From the NCBI RefSeq assembly GCF_964355755.1, contig NC_092673.1, positions 28,401,001 through 28,465,000 of the forward strand: a stretch of DNA of 64,000 nt, given 5' to 3'. This document shows positions 38,901 through 49,109 of this stretch, piece by piece; the stretch's first letter is position 1, and each line of letters starts with the position of its first letter. The DNA is from Antedon mediterranea (taxonomy: Eukaryota > Echinodermata > Crinoidea > Comatulida > Antedonidae). Made by a program: the position numbers and the translations under genes. The notes beneath the pieces were generated by a model. The model was not told where the DNA came from. It saw nothing but the letters and a program-made list of their open reading frames with translations, and searched no databases.

Positions 38901-41900
38901 GTTGTCCTTAGAGTATTGGGTTCCTTTGAATTGGGACCTAATGCATACCCACATATTCAGTGATTATATACAGTAGGATAGAACCCCTATTGCAGGGACA
39001 CCTTCAGGACCCAACATACAGTATCCTCCTAAGTAGAGTTGTCCTCAGAGTATTGGGTTCCTTTGAATTGGGACCTAATGCATACCCACATATTCAGTGA
39101 TTATATACAGTAGGATAGAACCCCTATTGCGGGAACACCTTCAGGACCCAACATCACATTCACAGTATCCTCCTAAGTAGAGTTGTCCTCAGAGTATTGG
39201 GTTCCTTTGAATTGGGACCTAATGCATACCCACATATTCAGTGATTATAGATAGAACCCCTATTGCGGGAACACCTTCAGGACCCAACATCACATTCACA
39301 GTATCCTCCTGAGTAGAGTTGTCCTCAGAGTATTGGGTTCCTTTGAATTGGGACCTAATGCATACCCACATATTCAGTGATTATATACAGTAGGATAGAA
39401 CACCTATTGCGGGGACACCTTCAGGACCCAACATACAGTATCTTCCTAAGTAGAGTTGTCCTTAGAGTATTGGGTTCCTTTGAATTGGGACCTAATGCAT
39501 ATCCACATATTCAGTGATTATAGATAGAACACCTATTGCGGGGACACCTTCAGGACCCAACATACAGTATCCTCCTAAGTAGAGTTGTCCTTAGAGTATT
39601 GGGTTCCTTTGAATTGGGACCTAATGCATATCCACATATTCAGTGATTATAGATAGAACACCTATTGCGGTGACACCTTCAGGACCCAACATACAGTATC
39701 CTCCTAAGTAGAGTTGTCCTCAGAGTATTGGGTTCCTTTGAATTGGGACCTAATGCATACCCACATATTCAGTGATTATATACAGTAGGATAGAACACCT
39801 ATTGCGGGGACACCTTCAGGACCCAACATACAGTATCCTCCTAAGTAGAGTTGTCCTTAGAGTATTGGGTTCCTTTGAATTGGGACCTAATGCATATCCA
39901 CATATTCAGTGATTATAGATAGAACACCTATTGCGGGGACACCTTCAGGACCCAACATACAGTATCCTCCTGAGTAGAGTTGTCCTCAGAGTATTGGGTT
40001 CCTTTGAATTGGGGCCTGTAGTCTTAGTTTAATTGTCCTTTTAATAGTGGTGTCCCTATGTCATAGTCAATAGAAAGTTTGACTTGACTATGCTTAGTGT
40101 ATTTAAAGGGGTATCTTAATAGGTATCCCAATGAAGCGGATTTTCGTTACCGCGATTTTAACACGTTCGTGAAATTTCAAAAAGTGACGTGTCTTTGAAG
40201 TTAAAAATATACTATTTCTTATATACACATGTGAATAAAAATTATATGTCTGGAAAGATCTTGTTTAAGGGATTATTTTCATATATTTTTAATCTATGTT
40301 TATTAAATATTTTAATAGAAAACGCGAGTTAAAAATGAGGTACAAAAGCCGGCGAGCCGAAATCCGCGCGCTAAAAATAACTTTGGAAAACACCTACCCA
40401 TTTTCAAAACACGATCGCACGAGGTCCATAATAGGTGGTGGAGTAATTTTTGTTGCATGTTATCAGGCTTTAAATACTCTTTATTTTGATATGTAAATCG
40501 GTTATTATTATTATGTACATCCGCCTCAAATGTCAATTTTAACGATAAAAATTGAATTTTTTAGTCTTTCTCATTATCAAAATTTGGCTAATTTAGTATT
40601 GAATTGAAGCTAATTTATATTTCTGTTTGATAAACCACATCGTTTTATTTGACTTTGCGTGGACCTCGTGCGAAGAGACCAACAAGACCAACCACTGAAA
40701 AAAATAATCCCTACCAAAAATATCAGTGTTTACCATTTTCCTTACGGGGGGGATTCAGTTCTCCGCTTATTACTAAATTACCGTCGCCCAGACACTGTGC
40801 ATGGTATGCATGTATTAGCGCGTTAATTAATGATTGGATAACCCCTGCAGTGGACTGTTCCATTTTCTGAACTAGTCTTCGCCGCACACGAGGCATGTCG
40901 AAAAATGTCGCCTCTCATGGAATATTGGCTTCGAAACGTCAATTTTACCGATTTATTAAATTATTTAATAAGTGGAATATTTATAAATCTACTATATAAA
41001 GCAAGTACGTTAGGAAGAAATGTACCGAAGAAATTTAAGAAGCTTTGATTTTGCTATGCAGCGGCCGTAAGCCATTCTATGTAGGCGGCCGAAACGCGCT
41101 TTGTCCTGTGTTGCCGTTGTATGTCTACGCTGTTTCTAGGCCTAAATTTTATTCCGTATATTTCAATTCAAAGTGCAACTTTCGGTTAGAATAATCGAAA
41201 GGGAAATAAAATTAAACATGTTACAATTATACCATTGAGGTAATTACTTTGTTAAATAAAAAATTTCTTCCCGATATTTCTTAGTCTTAGGCAGAATTTA
41301 GCGTCAGGCTTTTATTTAGGCCTAGACCTTAGGGGCCTATATAACTTAACTTGTAGTAGGCGCGGCCGAGTCTACGTTCGGCCCGGCGCTCCAAATGGAA
41401 TCGAACACATAATAAGCACGGGCTTAATTCTTATTTTTGGCGGTTCGAAAATCAATTAAAATAATATATGATTATAAATATAACTTTAAATACTAGAATT
41501 AAAAAAAAAATGTATACTTACGAAAAATAATATTTAATGAAAAGAAACAATACCCACACAGTTTTTTAACGCAATATTTTTTTTTTTCACATTTTAACAT
41601 TTTTTAACCATACTTTATGTTGTATTTCAGAATTACCTACCTGTCAATATAAATAACCTTACTAAAATACATATTACATTTTATGCAATGCAAAAAAAAA
41701 GAAGTTAATTCACACATTGGTTCAAAAGTTATGAATCATTTAAAGACAGGAACTTTTTGGGCATTTTTGAGACATTGGGAAAATCACGCGTAAAAAGCCC
41801 TCGGACGAATTTTGGAGGGCGATATCTAAAAAAAAAAATGTCGGACACCCAAAAAAAAAAATTCTTGTACAACTCTGTTGTATCTATGGGTTTGGAAAAA

Positions 41901-42598
41901 ATAAGAACTTTAAAATTATTAGTATAAAAGTTATAACCCTTCAAAAATGGGTTCAAATATAATTAGAAAAAGTGCCATTTTTCAAGCAAAAATCACTGTT
42001 TTTTGGGCACTTTAATGGACCATAACTTTTGAATGGATAATCCGATTTCAATCATTTAAATTGCAAAAGTTTATGTTCAGTAAGTTCCTTCTGATTAACT
42101 GAAAGAAAAAGTACCATCATTAATTTGAATTTTTACATTGGGATACCTAATCTTAAAGAGGGGTTCTAGTAATACTATATAAACTCTGTATAGTATTATT
42201 CCACATTATAATATTATAATATTTAAACATCTCAGTAATTCTGTGCTTTGCATAAAATGTTTGCAATTTGACAAATTAAATTAAACATCTTTATGAATAT
42301 GTCAAAAAAATTATTATTTGACATAATTTTTTAAAACAGAGTTTAAAAAAAATCATATATTTTAACACGATAACAATCATTTAATTTGTTTCTAACTTTA
42401 TTTTAATTGCATAAGAAAATTATCTTGATTTAAGTTTACTTTAAGTTTACTTATCTTAACTTAAGTTTGTCACAGTCTTCAAAGTCTTGTGTGAGATGTC
42501 AAAAACAATTATTATTTTCTGTCTTATTGCAGATGATCTTGGAGTAAATATGCATTCATCTAACAAACTTAACTCGTCATCTGAAATGGGTTCTCAGG
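14999..42598 (+). CDS. Unrecognised multi-exon gene, 5' part
   Basis: I do not recognise this protein. Exons: 14999-15044 (ATG, in-frame TAA four codons before it), 27658-27785, 28279-28405 and 42533-42598. Each has good AG acceptors and GT donors (GTAAGT, GTAAC, GTAAG, GTAAG), and all phases (1, 0, 1, 1) join without a stop. This gives 122 residues so far, starting MEETNTTLESWMHVFDYFEG. Residues ~33-75 are basic and rich in Cys/His: RTLLCKGCRKIYFF then ECRCHRF, i.e. CxxC ... CxCxH, which could bind zinc. Residues ~80-100 include RQSWLAGFISPPGGFQ; the fourth exon is Ser/Asn-rich and probably disordered. Introns are 12.6, 0.5 and 14.1 kb. The 3' part is not identified and may lie beyond the satellite. 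The first-to-second exon link rests only on phase and spacing. Confidence 0.55.
15045..16530. other. Intron sequence without recognised features
   Basis: AT-rich first intron of the unknown gene. No exon-like segment, RNA gene or clear repeat noticed here. Confidence 0.45.
16541..16615. mobile_element. MITE family 2, left-end fragment
   Basis: GTGCCTAGCTTACCTGGATAAACTGACAATAGCC followed by a short CTCC/GAAG hairpin region. The same left end recurs at 21006, 21451 and 32638. No right inverted repeat follows, so this is a half element. Confidence 0.65.
16811..17180. repeat. Purine-rich minisatellite, ~24-30 bp unit
   Basis: About 13 copies of a unit like GGTTTGGGGAGGAGGGAACG plus TAGAGAGA. 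The + strand is almost all G and A with GGGG-A-GG-A-GGG clusters, which could form G-quadruplex or triplex DNA. It creates a spurious Pro/Ser/Leu-rich frame on -. Confidence 0.85.
17190..18840. other. Intron sequence without recognised features
   Basis: AT-rich intron of the unknown gene; nothing beyond short simple repeats seen. Confidence 0.4.
18970..19560. other. Higher-GC patch inside intron
   Basis: Base composition changes here (GACGACCGACGACACATCCG, later CACGCCGTAGGCTGATCGGAG) and an 89-codon open frame runs 19103-19372 on +. The pair CGGAGATTAATTACACGCC / CGGAGATTTATTATACGCC (19350, 19379) is a short tandem. It may be a decayed mobile element. I see no homology and no splice support. 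Confidence 0.25.
20085..20180 (+). mobile_element. tRNA-like SINE fragment
   Basis: GCATAGCGCAGTCAGCTAAAG resembles a Pol III A box and GGTTCAAATCC (about 60 bp later) fits the B box. It does not fold into a convincing tRNA, so it is more likely a tRNA-derived SINE head. Related GGTTCAAAT phrases occur near 35790 and 36133. Confidence 0.4.
21006..21117. mobile_element. MITE family 2, copy with both ends
   Basis: CGTGCCTAGCTTACCTCCTG plus GATAAACTGGCAATAGCC at the left pairs with GGGCTATTGTTGGTTTATCC plus ATGTAAG at the right. Between them lies AGCTCTTTGGAGAGC, a short hairpin. This is the only copy in the window with both inverted arms and it defines the family. Confidence 0.7.
21249..21417. 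mobile_element. MITE family 1 copy with 4 core units
   Basis: Left terminal repeat lost. CCTAAATATGGTAGTGATATA repeats about four times, then GACATCATCATGTCC, and the right end is AGTTTGAGAGTGTAGACAGAGC. It shows core amplification like the large FLOT1-intron copy, on a smaller scale. Confidence 0.75.
21451..21510. mobile_element. MITE family 2, left-end fragment
   Basis: GCCTAGCTTACCTGGATAAA followed by CCAACAATAGCC and a CTCTCTCT/GAAAAGAGG hairpin region; no right arm. Confidence 0.6.
21640..21776. mobile_element. MITE family 3, degraded copy
   Basis: Shares with the intact copy at 62060-62244 the blocks GCACTAG, AACGTAA-GCGCAA, AATCACAA, CTTGTGATTGGTCAA and (right end) GTGGAAACCAAGC. The outermost left TAAAGC is lost. 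Confidence 0.55.
21790..23190. other. Intron sequence without recognised features
   Basis: AT-rich intron of the unknown gene. No feature that I can support. Confidence 0.4.
23196..23270 (-). mobile_element. tRNA-like SINE fragment
   Basis: On -, GATAGTTAAACATGCTTGC then GGTTCAAATCC give A-box-like and B-box elements about 40 bp apart. The body is too imperfect for a functional tRNA; it resembles a tRNA-derived SINE head. Confidence 0.35.
23280..24120. other. Intron sequence without recognised features
   Basis: Mixed AT-rich intron sequence. Nothing I can name. Confidence 0.4.
24132..24289. mobile_element. MITE family 1 copy
   Basis: TAAAGCTCTGTCTACATTAT at left; right end CACATAAAG then TAGACAGAGCTTA, with a short deletion of TTTGATAGTG. 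The core has AAATATGGTAGTGATATG. Confidence 0.85.
24585..24747. mobile_element. MITE family 1 copy
   Basis: TTAAGCTCTCTCTATGCTAT at left and AAAGTTTGATAATGTGGACA at right. Both terminal repeats have drifted, so this is an older copy. Confidence 0.8.
25064..25240. mobile_element. MITE family 1 copy
   Basis: TAAGCTCTGTCTACATTATC at left, GATAGTGTAGACAGAGCTTTA at right, with two or three core units (TATCACTGCCATATTTGGACA). Ends keep the TA borders. Confidence 0.85.
25636..25675. mobile_element. MITE family 2, right-end fragment
   Basis: GGTTTGTCAGTTTGTCCAGG followed by TAAGCG is the inverted counterpart of the family-2 left end. Only this arm is present. Confidence 0.5.
25690..27040. other. 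Intron sequence without recognised features
   Basis: AT-rich intron of the unknown gene. Two short open frames (near 26604 and 26827) have no support. Confidence 0.4.
27042..27139. mobile_element. Short hAT-like element with GGCGGATCC ends
   Basis: CAGTGGCGGATCC at left and GGATCCGCTCCTG at right are imperfect inverted repeats. The flanks share ACAGT directly outside both ends. At ~98 bp it is a deletion derivative with no coding room. Confidence 0.6.
28620..28753. mobile_element. MITE family 1 copy, right end lost
   Basis: AGTTCTGTCTACCATATCAA at left, two core units, then CACATCACACTATTTTTGTC before similarity stops. It lies in the 14-kb intron, just after the 28405 donor. Confidence 0.75.
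29217..29850. mobile_element. TTAA-flanked non-autonomous element, copy B
   Basis: Same element as 10646-11279 in the same orientation, with only scattered substitutions over 634 bp. TTAA sits at both borders, and the terminal repeat again reads AAAGCCCC-TTCCCT and AGGGAAGGGGTCTTT. The high identity implies recent movement or gene conversion. Confidence 0.85.
30352..30519. mobile_element. MITE family 1 copy
   Basis: GTGTCTACACTATGAAACTT at left and AGTTTGATAGTGTAGACATA plus GCTTTA at right, with two core units. Confidence 0.8.
30530..32620. other. Intron sequence with a direct repeat and C tract
   Basis: Contains a C tract at about 31519-31532. A diverged direct repeat (GTAATTTTCTATTTTTAATT, near 32051 and 32206) recurs with its ~130-bp context. 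Otherwise AT-rich and without recognised genes. Confidence 0.5.
32638..32705. mobile_element. MITE family 2, left-end fragment
   Basis: GCCTAGCTTACTTGGATAAA then CAACATTAGCC and the CTCTCCGAGAAGAGAG hairpin; no right arm. Confidence 0.6.
33923..33980. repeat. 14-bp tandem repeat, 4 units
   Basis: AAGTGTCTATATCC repeated four times with one variant at the end. Confidence 0.85.
34181..34323. repeat. ~19-bp degenerate tandem repeat
   Basis: About seven copies of a unit like TATTTAAAGGGGACACACC, with variable spacing. Confidence 0.75.
34711..34800 (+). repeat. AAT microsatellite with retroposon-like tail
   Basis: An AAT run, then CAGTATTTATATAGCGCCTA and GGTGCTTTACATAGG. Related to 9868-9910. 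Likely the reversed 3' tail of a SINE or LINE; inference only. Confidence 0.4.
34811..35195. repeat. ~106-bp tandem repeat, four units
   Basis: Units begin AAACTATCCCCCGCCGGACA at about 34811, 34928, 35034 and 35140 and continue with CCCGGTATTTCTGAGTC. The two middle units are almost identical; the first has an 11-bp longer spacing. Confidence 0.9.
35864..36023. mobile_element. MITE family 1 copy
   Basis: TAAGGCCTTTTCTATACTAT at left, CTAGTTTGATAGTGTAGAGA plus GTGCTTTA at right, and two core units. Ends diverged but paired. Confidence 0.8.
36030..38790. other. Intron sequence without recognised features
   Basis: AT-rich third intron of the unknown gene. Only short simple repeats such as TAG near 36428 were noticed. 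Confidence 0.4.
38800..40015. repeat. ~126-144-bp tandem array, nine units
   Basis: Nine units containing TATTGCGGGGACACCTTCAG, CTCCTAAGTAGAGTTGTCCT and GAATTGGGACCTAATGCATA. Length varies by small indels (CACATTCA insertion, loss of TACAGTAG). Units are very similar, implying recent expansion or homogenisation. Confidence 0.9.
40120..42149. mobile_element. 2.03-kb DNA transposon, non-autonomous
   Basis: Perfect 14-bp terminal inverted repeats TAGGTATCCCAATG and CATTGGGATACCTA, flanked by direct repeats ATCTTAA at 40113-40119 and 42150-42156. The interior mixes AT-rich DNA with GC-rich patches (41040-41440, GGCCGAAACGCGC) and has no open frame resembling a transposase. It sits just upstream of the fourth exon of the unknown gene. 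Confidence 0.75.
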
Positions 42599-42865
42599 GT
42601 AAGTGCTTAAATTAAATTATCAATTTATTTTACACTTGCTGCTTGATAAATATCATTCCAGGAACCTTATGTTTTTTTAACCACCCTTGGATTGTTAATC
42701 TTTACCTCCCTTCTTAGAGTTTCGCAAGGTCCTCTGGGAGATGTCAACTATGAATAATAATAACATAGTGTTGTAATGGCTAGTGAGTGCTCACTGGCTA
42801 AATCCAAGGACCCCTGAAGCTTATATAGAAGCCCCTGAGCAGGGCCCATAGAAAAAACAGCTATT

Positions 42866-43108
42866 CTCCTCCAGGAGGGGCCATGTAGGGTCCCTGAACG
42901 AAGGACCTTAGGCCTCTGAGTTAAAAGATGTTGAAGAAGGCTAAACAGTGCCAGAGGCCTCCAGCGTTGGAGGGCCATGTAGCCCCTTGAACGACGGACC
43001 TTAGGCCTTTGAGTTAAAATATGTTATGTTGAAGAAGGCTAAAATCGCCAGAGGCCTCCAGGAGGGCTGTGTAGGGTCCCTAAAAGAGGGACCTTAGGCC
43101 TCTGCGTT
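42866..43108. repeat. ~95-bp tandem repeat, 2.6 units
   Basis: Units share GGCCTCCAGGAGGG/GGCCATGTAGGGTCCCTGAA, GGACCTTAGGCCT and GTTGAAGAAGGCTAAA. Located just after the 42598 donor. Confidence 0.8.
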
Positions 43109-43109
43109 A

Positions 43110-46100
43110 GGACTTTAAATATGAGTAGAACTTGTTTGTACAAAAATTTGTTTTTCTGATTGTAGATTTTTATATCTTCACTTCTAATGCATGATAGGTT
43201 TTCTCATGGCATTTTGCTTCAACTCCTGTCAGAGCTCAGAATATAGTAATGTTCATTTTATATTTTTTATTGTTGGATATTTCATCATATTTTTGTCATA
43301 TTTTTCACTTGATTATTTTTTATATCATTGTACAGTGATGTGTTATATTCAGTCATCATAAATAATCTGATTGTCCACATGTTTGGTTAATACAAGATAC
43401 AAGAAACTTTATTTGTCTTCGTAGAAAATACGAAACAAAAAGAAATATCGGTTGTATGTCAGCAAATCTAATAATATTGATGAAAATAAGAATCTCACAA
43501 CAATGTTTATTAATATTCATTCATTCATCAGTGGAAAATTACTTCCATTTATTGTCATTTGCATAAAATAGAAATTATGTTTGCTTTGAGATTACAAAAA
43601 ACAATAGTAATTCATTTTTACAAAGATTACTTGGAAATTCCCAATGCGGCGTCCCTTTTTTATATTTAATTTCAGCAAACATATTTATTGCTATAAGAAA
43701 TGTTTGTCAACCACCATTTGTGTTCTCAGTTTTTGTATTACATATTTCAAAAATTTAATTTCACATTTGATGGCATTCTTCAAATACATACTTCACTTTT
43801 GAACTAATCATAATGTCTGTCAAATTAATTGATTAACATTTGTTGTTTATTTTTACTGTTGTAATCATTATCTGGCCACCCAATGAAACAAGTGGGTAGA
43901 GTGCTAACTATGCTATTTCACTTTGTGTTTCTTCAACAACAAGAAGTATACTATTTTTTTCAAATCTATTTAATGACACTCAGTTGATTATGTAAAATAA
44001 TGATACGTTATACTGTGACTGTCGCCGTGTTGTAGAGGGCACTTTTCCGGTTGATAACCATTTATAATACATACAGTTATTATAAAAATCAGTTAAGCAG
44101 TTAAAACTGCCTCAATTGAGGCAGTTTTAACTTGTTTGATTTTGCCCATGTAGCTCTTTGATTTATATTAATATTATTATATATTTATTGTTTTTGTCAG
44201 AATTGTGTACTTTTTTGTATCAGCGATAAACAAACTATTTTTATTTTTAAGATATCTCAAAGTAATTTGACATAGTACACTAAATTTATACTTTTTACAT
44301 CTTTAACAATTGATTTTATTAATCAATTTATTAATACATAAATTGAATTAATAAACTTTGAATATTAATTAATGTATATACCTCCATATATGTCGTATTT
44401 AAAAACTTCAAAATATGTATTTTTTAAAAATCATTGAATCATAATAATAAGTCAACAGCACATGTCAGAATGGCTGACTTTTTTTCCACTTGTCATGAGT
44501 CACTTTGTGTAAGTCTATGATCTTCTTCCTGTGCTAGGCGTCTTTGACTTTTAGTCTCAAGAGCTTTTCAATTGGTCAGTGAATGATAAGATGATAATAC
44601 AACGTACCTGTATATTTGGCCATGAAGCAATCTGTATTAATTGGAGCACTGAACATGAAATTCCATCTTATATTGTTTTCATCACCATGGTGATATATTC
44701 ATAAACTATTTAATTGGGTGAAAATTGTGTGAATTTATAATTGTATGTAAATTTGCAGACTGGACACTTTGGATAGGACATGTAGTGGCACTTACTGACA
44801 GATTTGTGTTTATTTGGTTTTTATTGTTAGATCCAACCACTGTTACCATCTTTTGTTTTTAGTCATTTGCCTTTGATAGCGTTTATATTTTTCAACTTTG
44901 TTCCTAAAGTTGGATTGCAGGACAAAGCTTATTGATCGAAGTTGTTTACTTGCTTTTAGTGATATAAAATTAATTTTCTTTTGCCAGTTTTGCTTCTCTG
45001 TGACGAAGATTGTTCCTGACAGAATATCATATGGAAACAATAATCCAAACATAAGATTTTGTAGATTCTGTAGAGTGTCGCTAAGTACGGCCTATTGGTT
45101 GTGACAAACAAGGTGATGTTTTGGAAAAGTTTCATCAATGTTTTCCCAAATCTGATTATATTAATAATAATAATTTATTTGGAAGCTACACTTTTGAAAC
45201 AGTGGCACACTTCTTGAATGAAGTTGCGTCCAGTATATTACAGTTTACTTGACTGAAAAGTTTTTAAAGATTCTGATTTATTTTGCAAAGTCATTTTTCT
45301 TTATTGCAACTTATTAAGAACATTTGTATGCAAAGTTTCTTATCTAGTATAAACATCAAGAATTAAAATACAGCTGTGATATTTATTTCTGTTTCTAGCC
45401 ATAAAGATACAAATTGATGTTCTCTTTGTTATTGAAATGATATTGCATTTAATTAAACTCATTTCTGAGTGTTTACAGATTGTTTCATTTGATTTTGAAT
45501 GAACTTATTGGACTCAAAGTCATGGTTGTGGATCTATCTCAAAACAACATGTGTACAGTAATTTATTCTGTTTAGTTGAACAAGTATTTTACTTTACGTT
45601 TAATCCTGATTTTAATTCATCATTTTTTTATATGTCTAAAAGGATTTGGTTTTTTTCTCAACAACATACCAAGGATTTGTAGTTTTGGATTGTGGGCTTA
45701 GAACATGAGAATGTGACTGACATTAATGTTCAAAACTGAATCAAGAAATCCTTGTTGTCTGCAGGAATTTTTACATAATTATTAGGATTATTATTTGAAG
45801 CTTTAGTTTTATGAGAGGAAAATCAACAACAGGTGGTACTAGTATGCTAATCAACAGGTGTTACTGTAGATCCAGCTAAATCAGCTAAAAATTGGTATTT
45901 AACAGAAGCACATTTGTTGGATAAAGTGACATTCTTTGGATAATTTTCAAATGACATTCATCATTATATAATCTACTGAACCCCACGTTCCTCCATCAAC
46001 TGCTTGCATTCAACGCTACAACTGTCAACTTGTGTCGTCTGCATTATCGATTCTCAGAAAATGCTTTCTTTGTCGTAAGGCTGCATTTCCCCCAGATTAA

Positions 46101-46440
46101 ATTCAACGCCTTATGATTGATAATCACGTTAAAGAAGACTAGCGTCTATTATTTTGTTCATACATCCTATTTCTATATTAAGGATTTTCACTGATTTATC
46201 TGATGTAAAGACTATGACTTAGCAACCACCGTGTATGCGTGATTCGTCGGTGCACCTACACTGAAAACGTAGTACTCAGTCATTTCCTACTGTACTTGGT
46301 TGAATTAAGCGGCAGTGCTCTTCTCCTAACTGGTATATGATGACATATTTCTATTAAGCATTTGTTTATTGTGAGTCGACCTTGGAATTTTTAATGGTTT
46401 TCGCATAATTAATGTTGTGATCTACATTGAAAACAGTTTT
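43110..46440. other. Unassigned intronic or intergenic sequence
   Basis: AT-rich. Apart from the palindrome at 44100-44131 and short AAT runs near 45165, I see no supported feature. Confidence 0.4.
44100..44131. other. Perfect 32-bp palindrome
   Basis: Two 16-base arms, GTTAAAACTGCCTCAA and its exact complement, with no spacer. No flanking transposon ends seen. Confidence 0.9.
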
Positions 46441-46444
46441 CAAG

Positions 46445-46490
46445 ATGAGGATTACTAAGAGAAAAGCACAAACATTGGGACGAAACTCAG
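46445..46490 (+). CDS. Possible alternative first exon
   Basis: CAAG-ATG context, then MRITKRKAQTLGRNS and a donor CAG|GTAGAA after 46 nt. It leaves in phase 1, the same as exons 1 and 4 of the upstream gene, so it could be an alternative start feeding the same downstream exon. No homology is recognised, and a 15-codon match to splice rules may arise by chance. Confidence 0.3.
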
Positions 46491-46499
46491 GTAGAATAC

Positions 46500-48240
46500 T
46501 CTTTTTAACTATTATATAGTTAGTAATCTGATAAAGATTATTTAAATTTAGTTGTTATTTTGTGCTTTCTTAAGTAGACCCTTGAATTGGAAAAATAATT
46601 GAAATTATAATGTATTCATTCATTTATTTTGTAATGTTATTGTTCAAAGAGTTGGTCTTAAACTTGTATTCTTAATCATGGAATATATCTTTATGTTTTT
46701 TTATCTGAGATGTTTTTGTTTTTGATGATAGCATCCACAATTTTCTTTCTGAAGTTTTGGCCGTATATTGATATATTGGTGACATCACAAATGCTTATTA
46801 AAATCTTGTGTTATCTTTATCTTCAAAATAGGCCAAAATTATAAATAGCCCGCTCTCTATTGCTCTTTTTATTTTGACAAGTATTTAGCTCAGTTTCTGA
46901 GCCCATTATATTTTTTCTGCAATAAAGTCTCCCTTTGTCTCCTAAATAGGGGTTGAAACGTATAATTAACCCCTTTTTTCACATTTTAGTGACCCCTTTG
47001 TAGTGATGTCCCCTGAATAGAGGTTGGCCTCAATGCTGAAACATATAGGAGTTATTTGTTTCATATTAAAGTGTCCCCTTAATAGAAGTGCCACTAAATA
47101 TTTATTTTATTCTTTTATTATTATCCAAGTGGTTCTGTTATATTGGATTCTATCTCCTCAACCACCCATCCAGTTTGTTGAGTATTATTTATTAATATTA
47201 ATGTAGAAGTCACGTGATAGGAAACAGTCTATATTGTTGTTTGTACAAATGTAATTGTTTTCCATGTTTTTGGAAATATGAAACAAAATGTTTTTCATTT
47301 AAAGTATGTTAATAGGTGTTTAATCACATTCTGCATTCTATAATGACATTAAGTCTACATTCCAACTTTCTCTTTACTTAATTATTAAAAAGAACTTTCC
47401 TTTTGTCTTTGCCTAAGTTGCAAAAACAACATATAATATGCCAGTGTCTCATAATATACAGACCCATGTTCATTATTTGATTTGACGAGTTTAATAATAA
47501 CATAATATATTTATTTTATCTTCCTCCTTATGTGCTTTCATATTTTCTTTCCGTCTTATATCACCCGAATTCCACTATTTTCCATCTTGTCTCGTTCATT
47601 TTTTCAACAAATTATTGCTATTTGTACCTTGTTTCCGTAATAAAACTTATTGTTAACATACGGTTTTCTTACATTGCATCCCTTTTTTGGAAGGAAAACT
47701 GTTAATTGTTGTCGATTCATCTTGATTCTTTAAATACATATCCATTTTTATAAAACCTATATTAGTGTATAATTATATATTGTTATTAATTATGGCAATT
47801 ATTTCTTTTTGATTATCTCTCACCGATAACATCATGCTATGTTGATCCATCCAGATAAATTCATCTGTTCTTCATTTTCTAATAGACACCAGCTCCTCTC
47901 CGCTTTCAACCACCAAGTTCAATACATTTTTTATTTTATATGCTGATATCAAATTAATCAGTTTGAAAATATTGAAACCTTGGATTGTGAACTACTTAAA
48001 GCTTTTTGTCAGGAAGTTAGAATTAATTAATGTCCTGACTTGATGAAATATGATCCGTATTTGATTGCAATCCCCGCCCCTTCTGTCTCTACATCTCCTC
48101 CAATCCAGACATCTGACTCATGCTAATTTGTTTTGTAAGGAAAGCTGCATGCTGCCCTCTAGAGTTGGTATATTTGAAAACTTTTATTATTTTATAGTGT
48201 ATAAACAATAAGACAGTAGAAAATCATAATTTTATTAAAT
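46500..48240. other. Unassigned sequence before the satellite
   Basis: AT-rich; nothing that I can name. Confidence 0.4.
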
Positions 48241-49109
48241 TCAAGTTATTCCTCCTGATAACTTCCTTTTCCTCATAACTTCTTCATAAAGATATTCCTC
48301 CTTATGTTCACTTTCCTCCTCCCTGTAGTAAGTTCCATTTCTGTTACGCCATATCTTCACTGTCTTTTTCGGTTCCTCTTCATAATAAGTTATTCCTCCT
48401 GATAACTTCCTTTTCCTCATAACTTCTTCATAAAGATGTTCCTCCTTATGTTCTCTTTCCTCCTCCCTGTAGTAAGTTCCATTTCTCTTATGCCATATCT
48501 TCACTGTCTTTTTCGGTTCCTCTTCATAATAAGTTATTCCTCCTGATAACTTCCTTTTCCTCATAAAGATGTTCCTCCTTATGTTCACTTTCCTCCTCCC
48601 TGTAGTAAGTTCCATTTCTCTTATGCCATATCTTCACTGTCTTTTTCGGTTCCTCTTCATAATAAGTTATTCCTCCTGATAACTTCCTTTTCCTCATAAC
48701 TTCCTCATAAAGATGTTCCTCCTTATGTTCACTTTCCTCCTCCCTGTAGTAAGTTCCATTTCTCTTATATGCCATATCTTCACTGTCTTTTTCGGTTCCT
48801 CTTCATAATAAGTTATTCCTCCTGATAACTTCCTTTTCCTCATAACTTCCTCATAAAGATGTTCCTTCTTATGTTCACTTTCCTCCTCCCTGTAGTAAGT
48901 TCCATTTCTCTTATGCCATATCTTTACTGTCTTTTTCGGTTCCTCTTCATAATGAGTTATTCCTCCTGATAACTTCCTTTTCCTCATAACTTCCTCATAA
49001 AGATGTTCCTCCTTATATTACAAGTTCTTTTTCCTCTTTCCTCCTCTCTGTAGTAAGTTCCACTTCTTCTATGCCATATCTTCACTGTCTTTTTCGGTTC
49101 CTCTTCATA

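Noticed and set aside
38800-40015. CRISPR-like array
   Set aside because: Whole units repeat with no unique spacers, in animal DNA; it is an ordinary tandem repeat.
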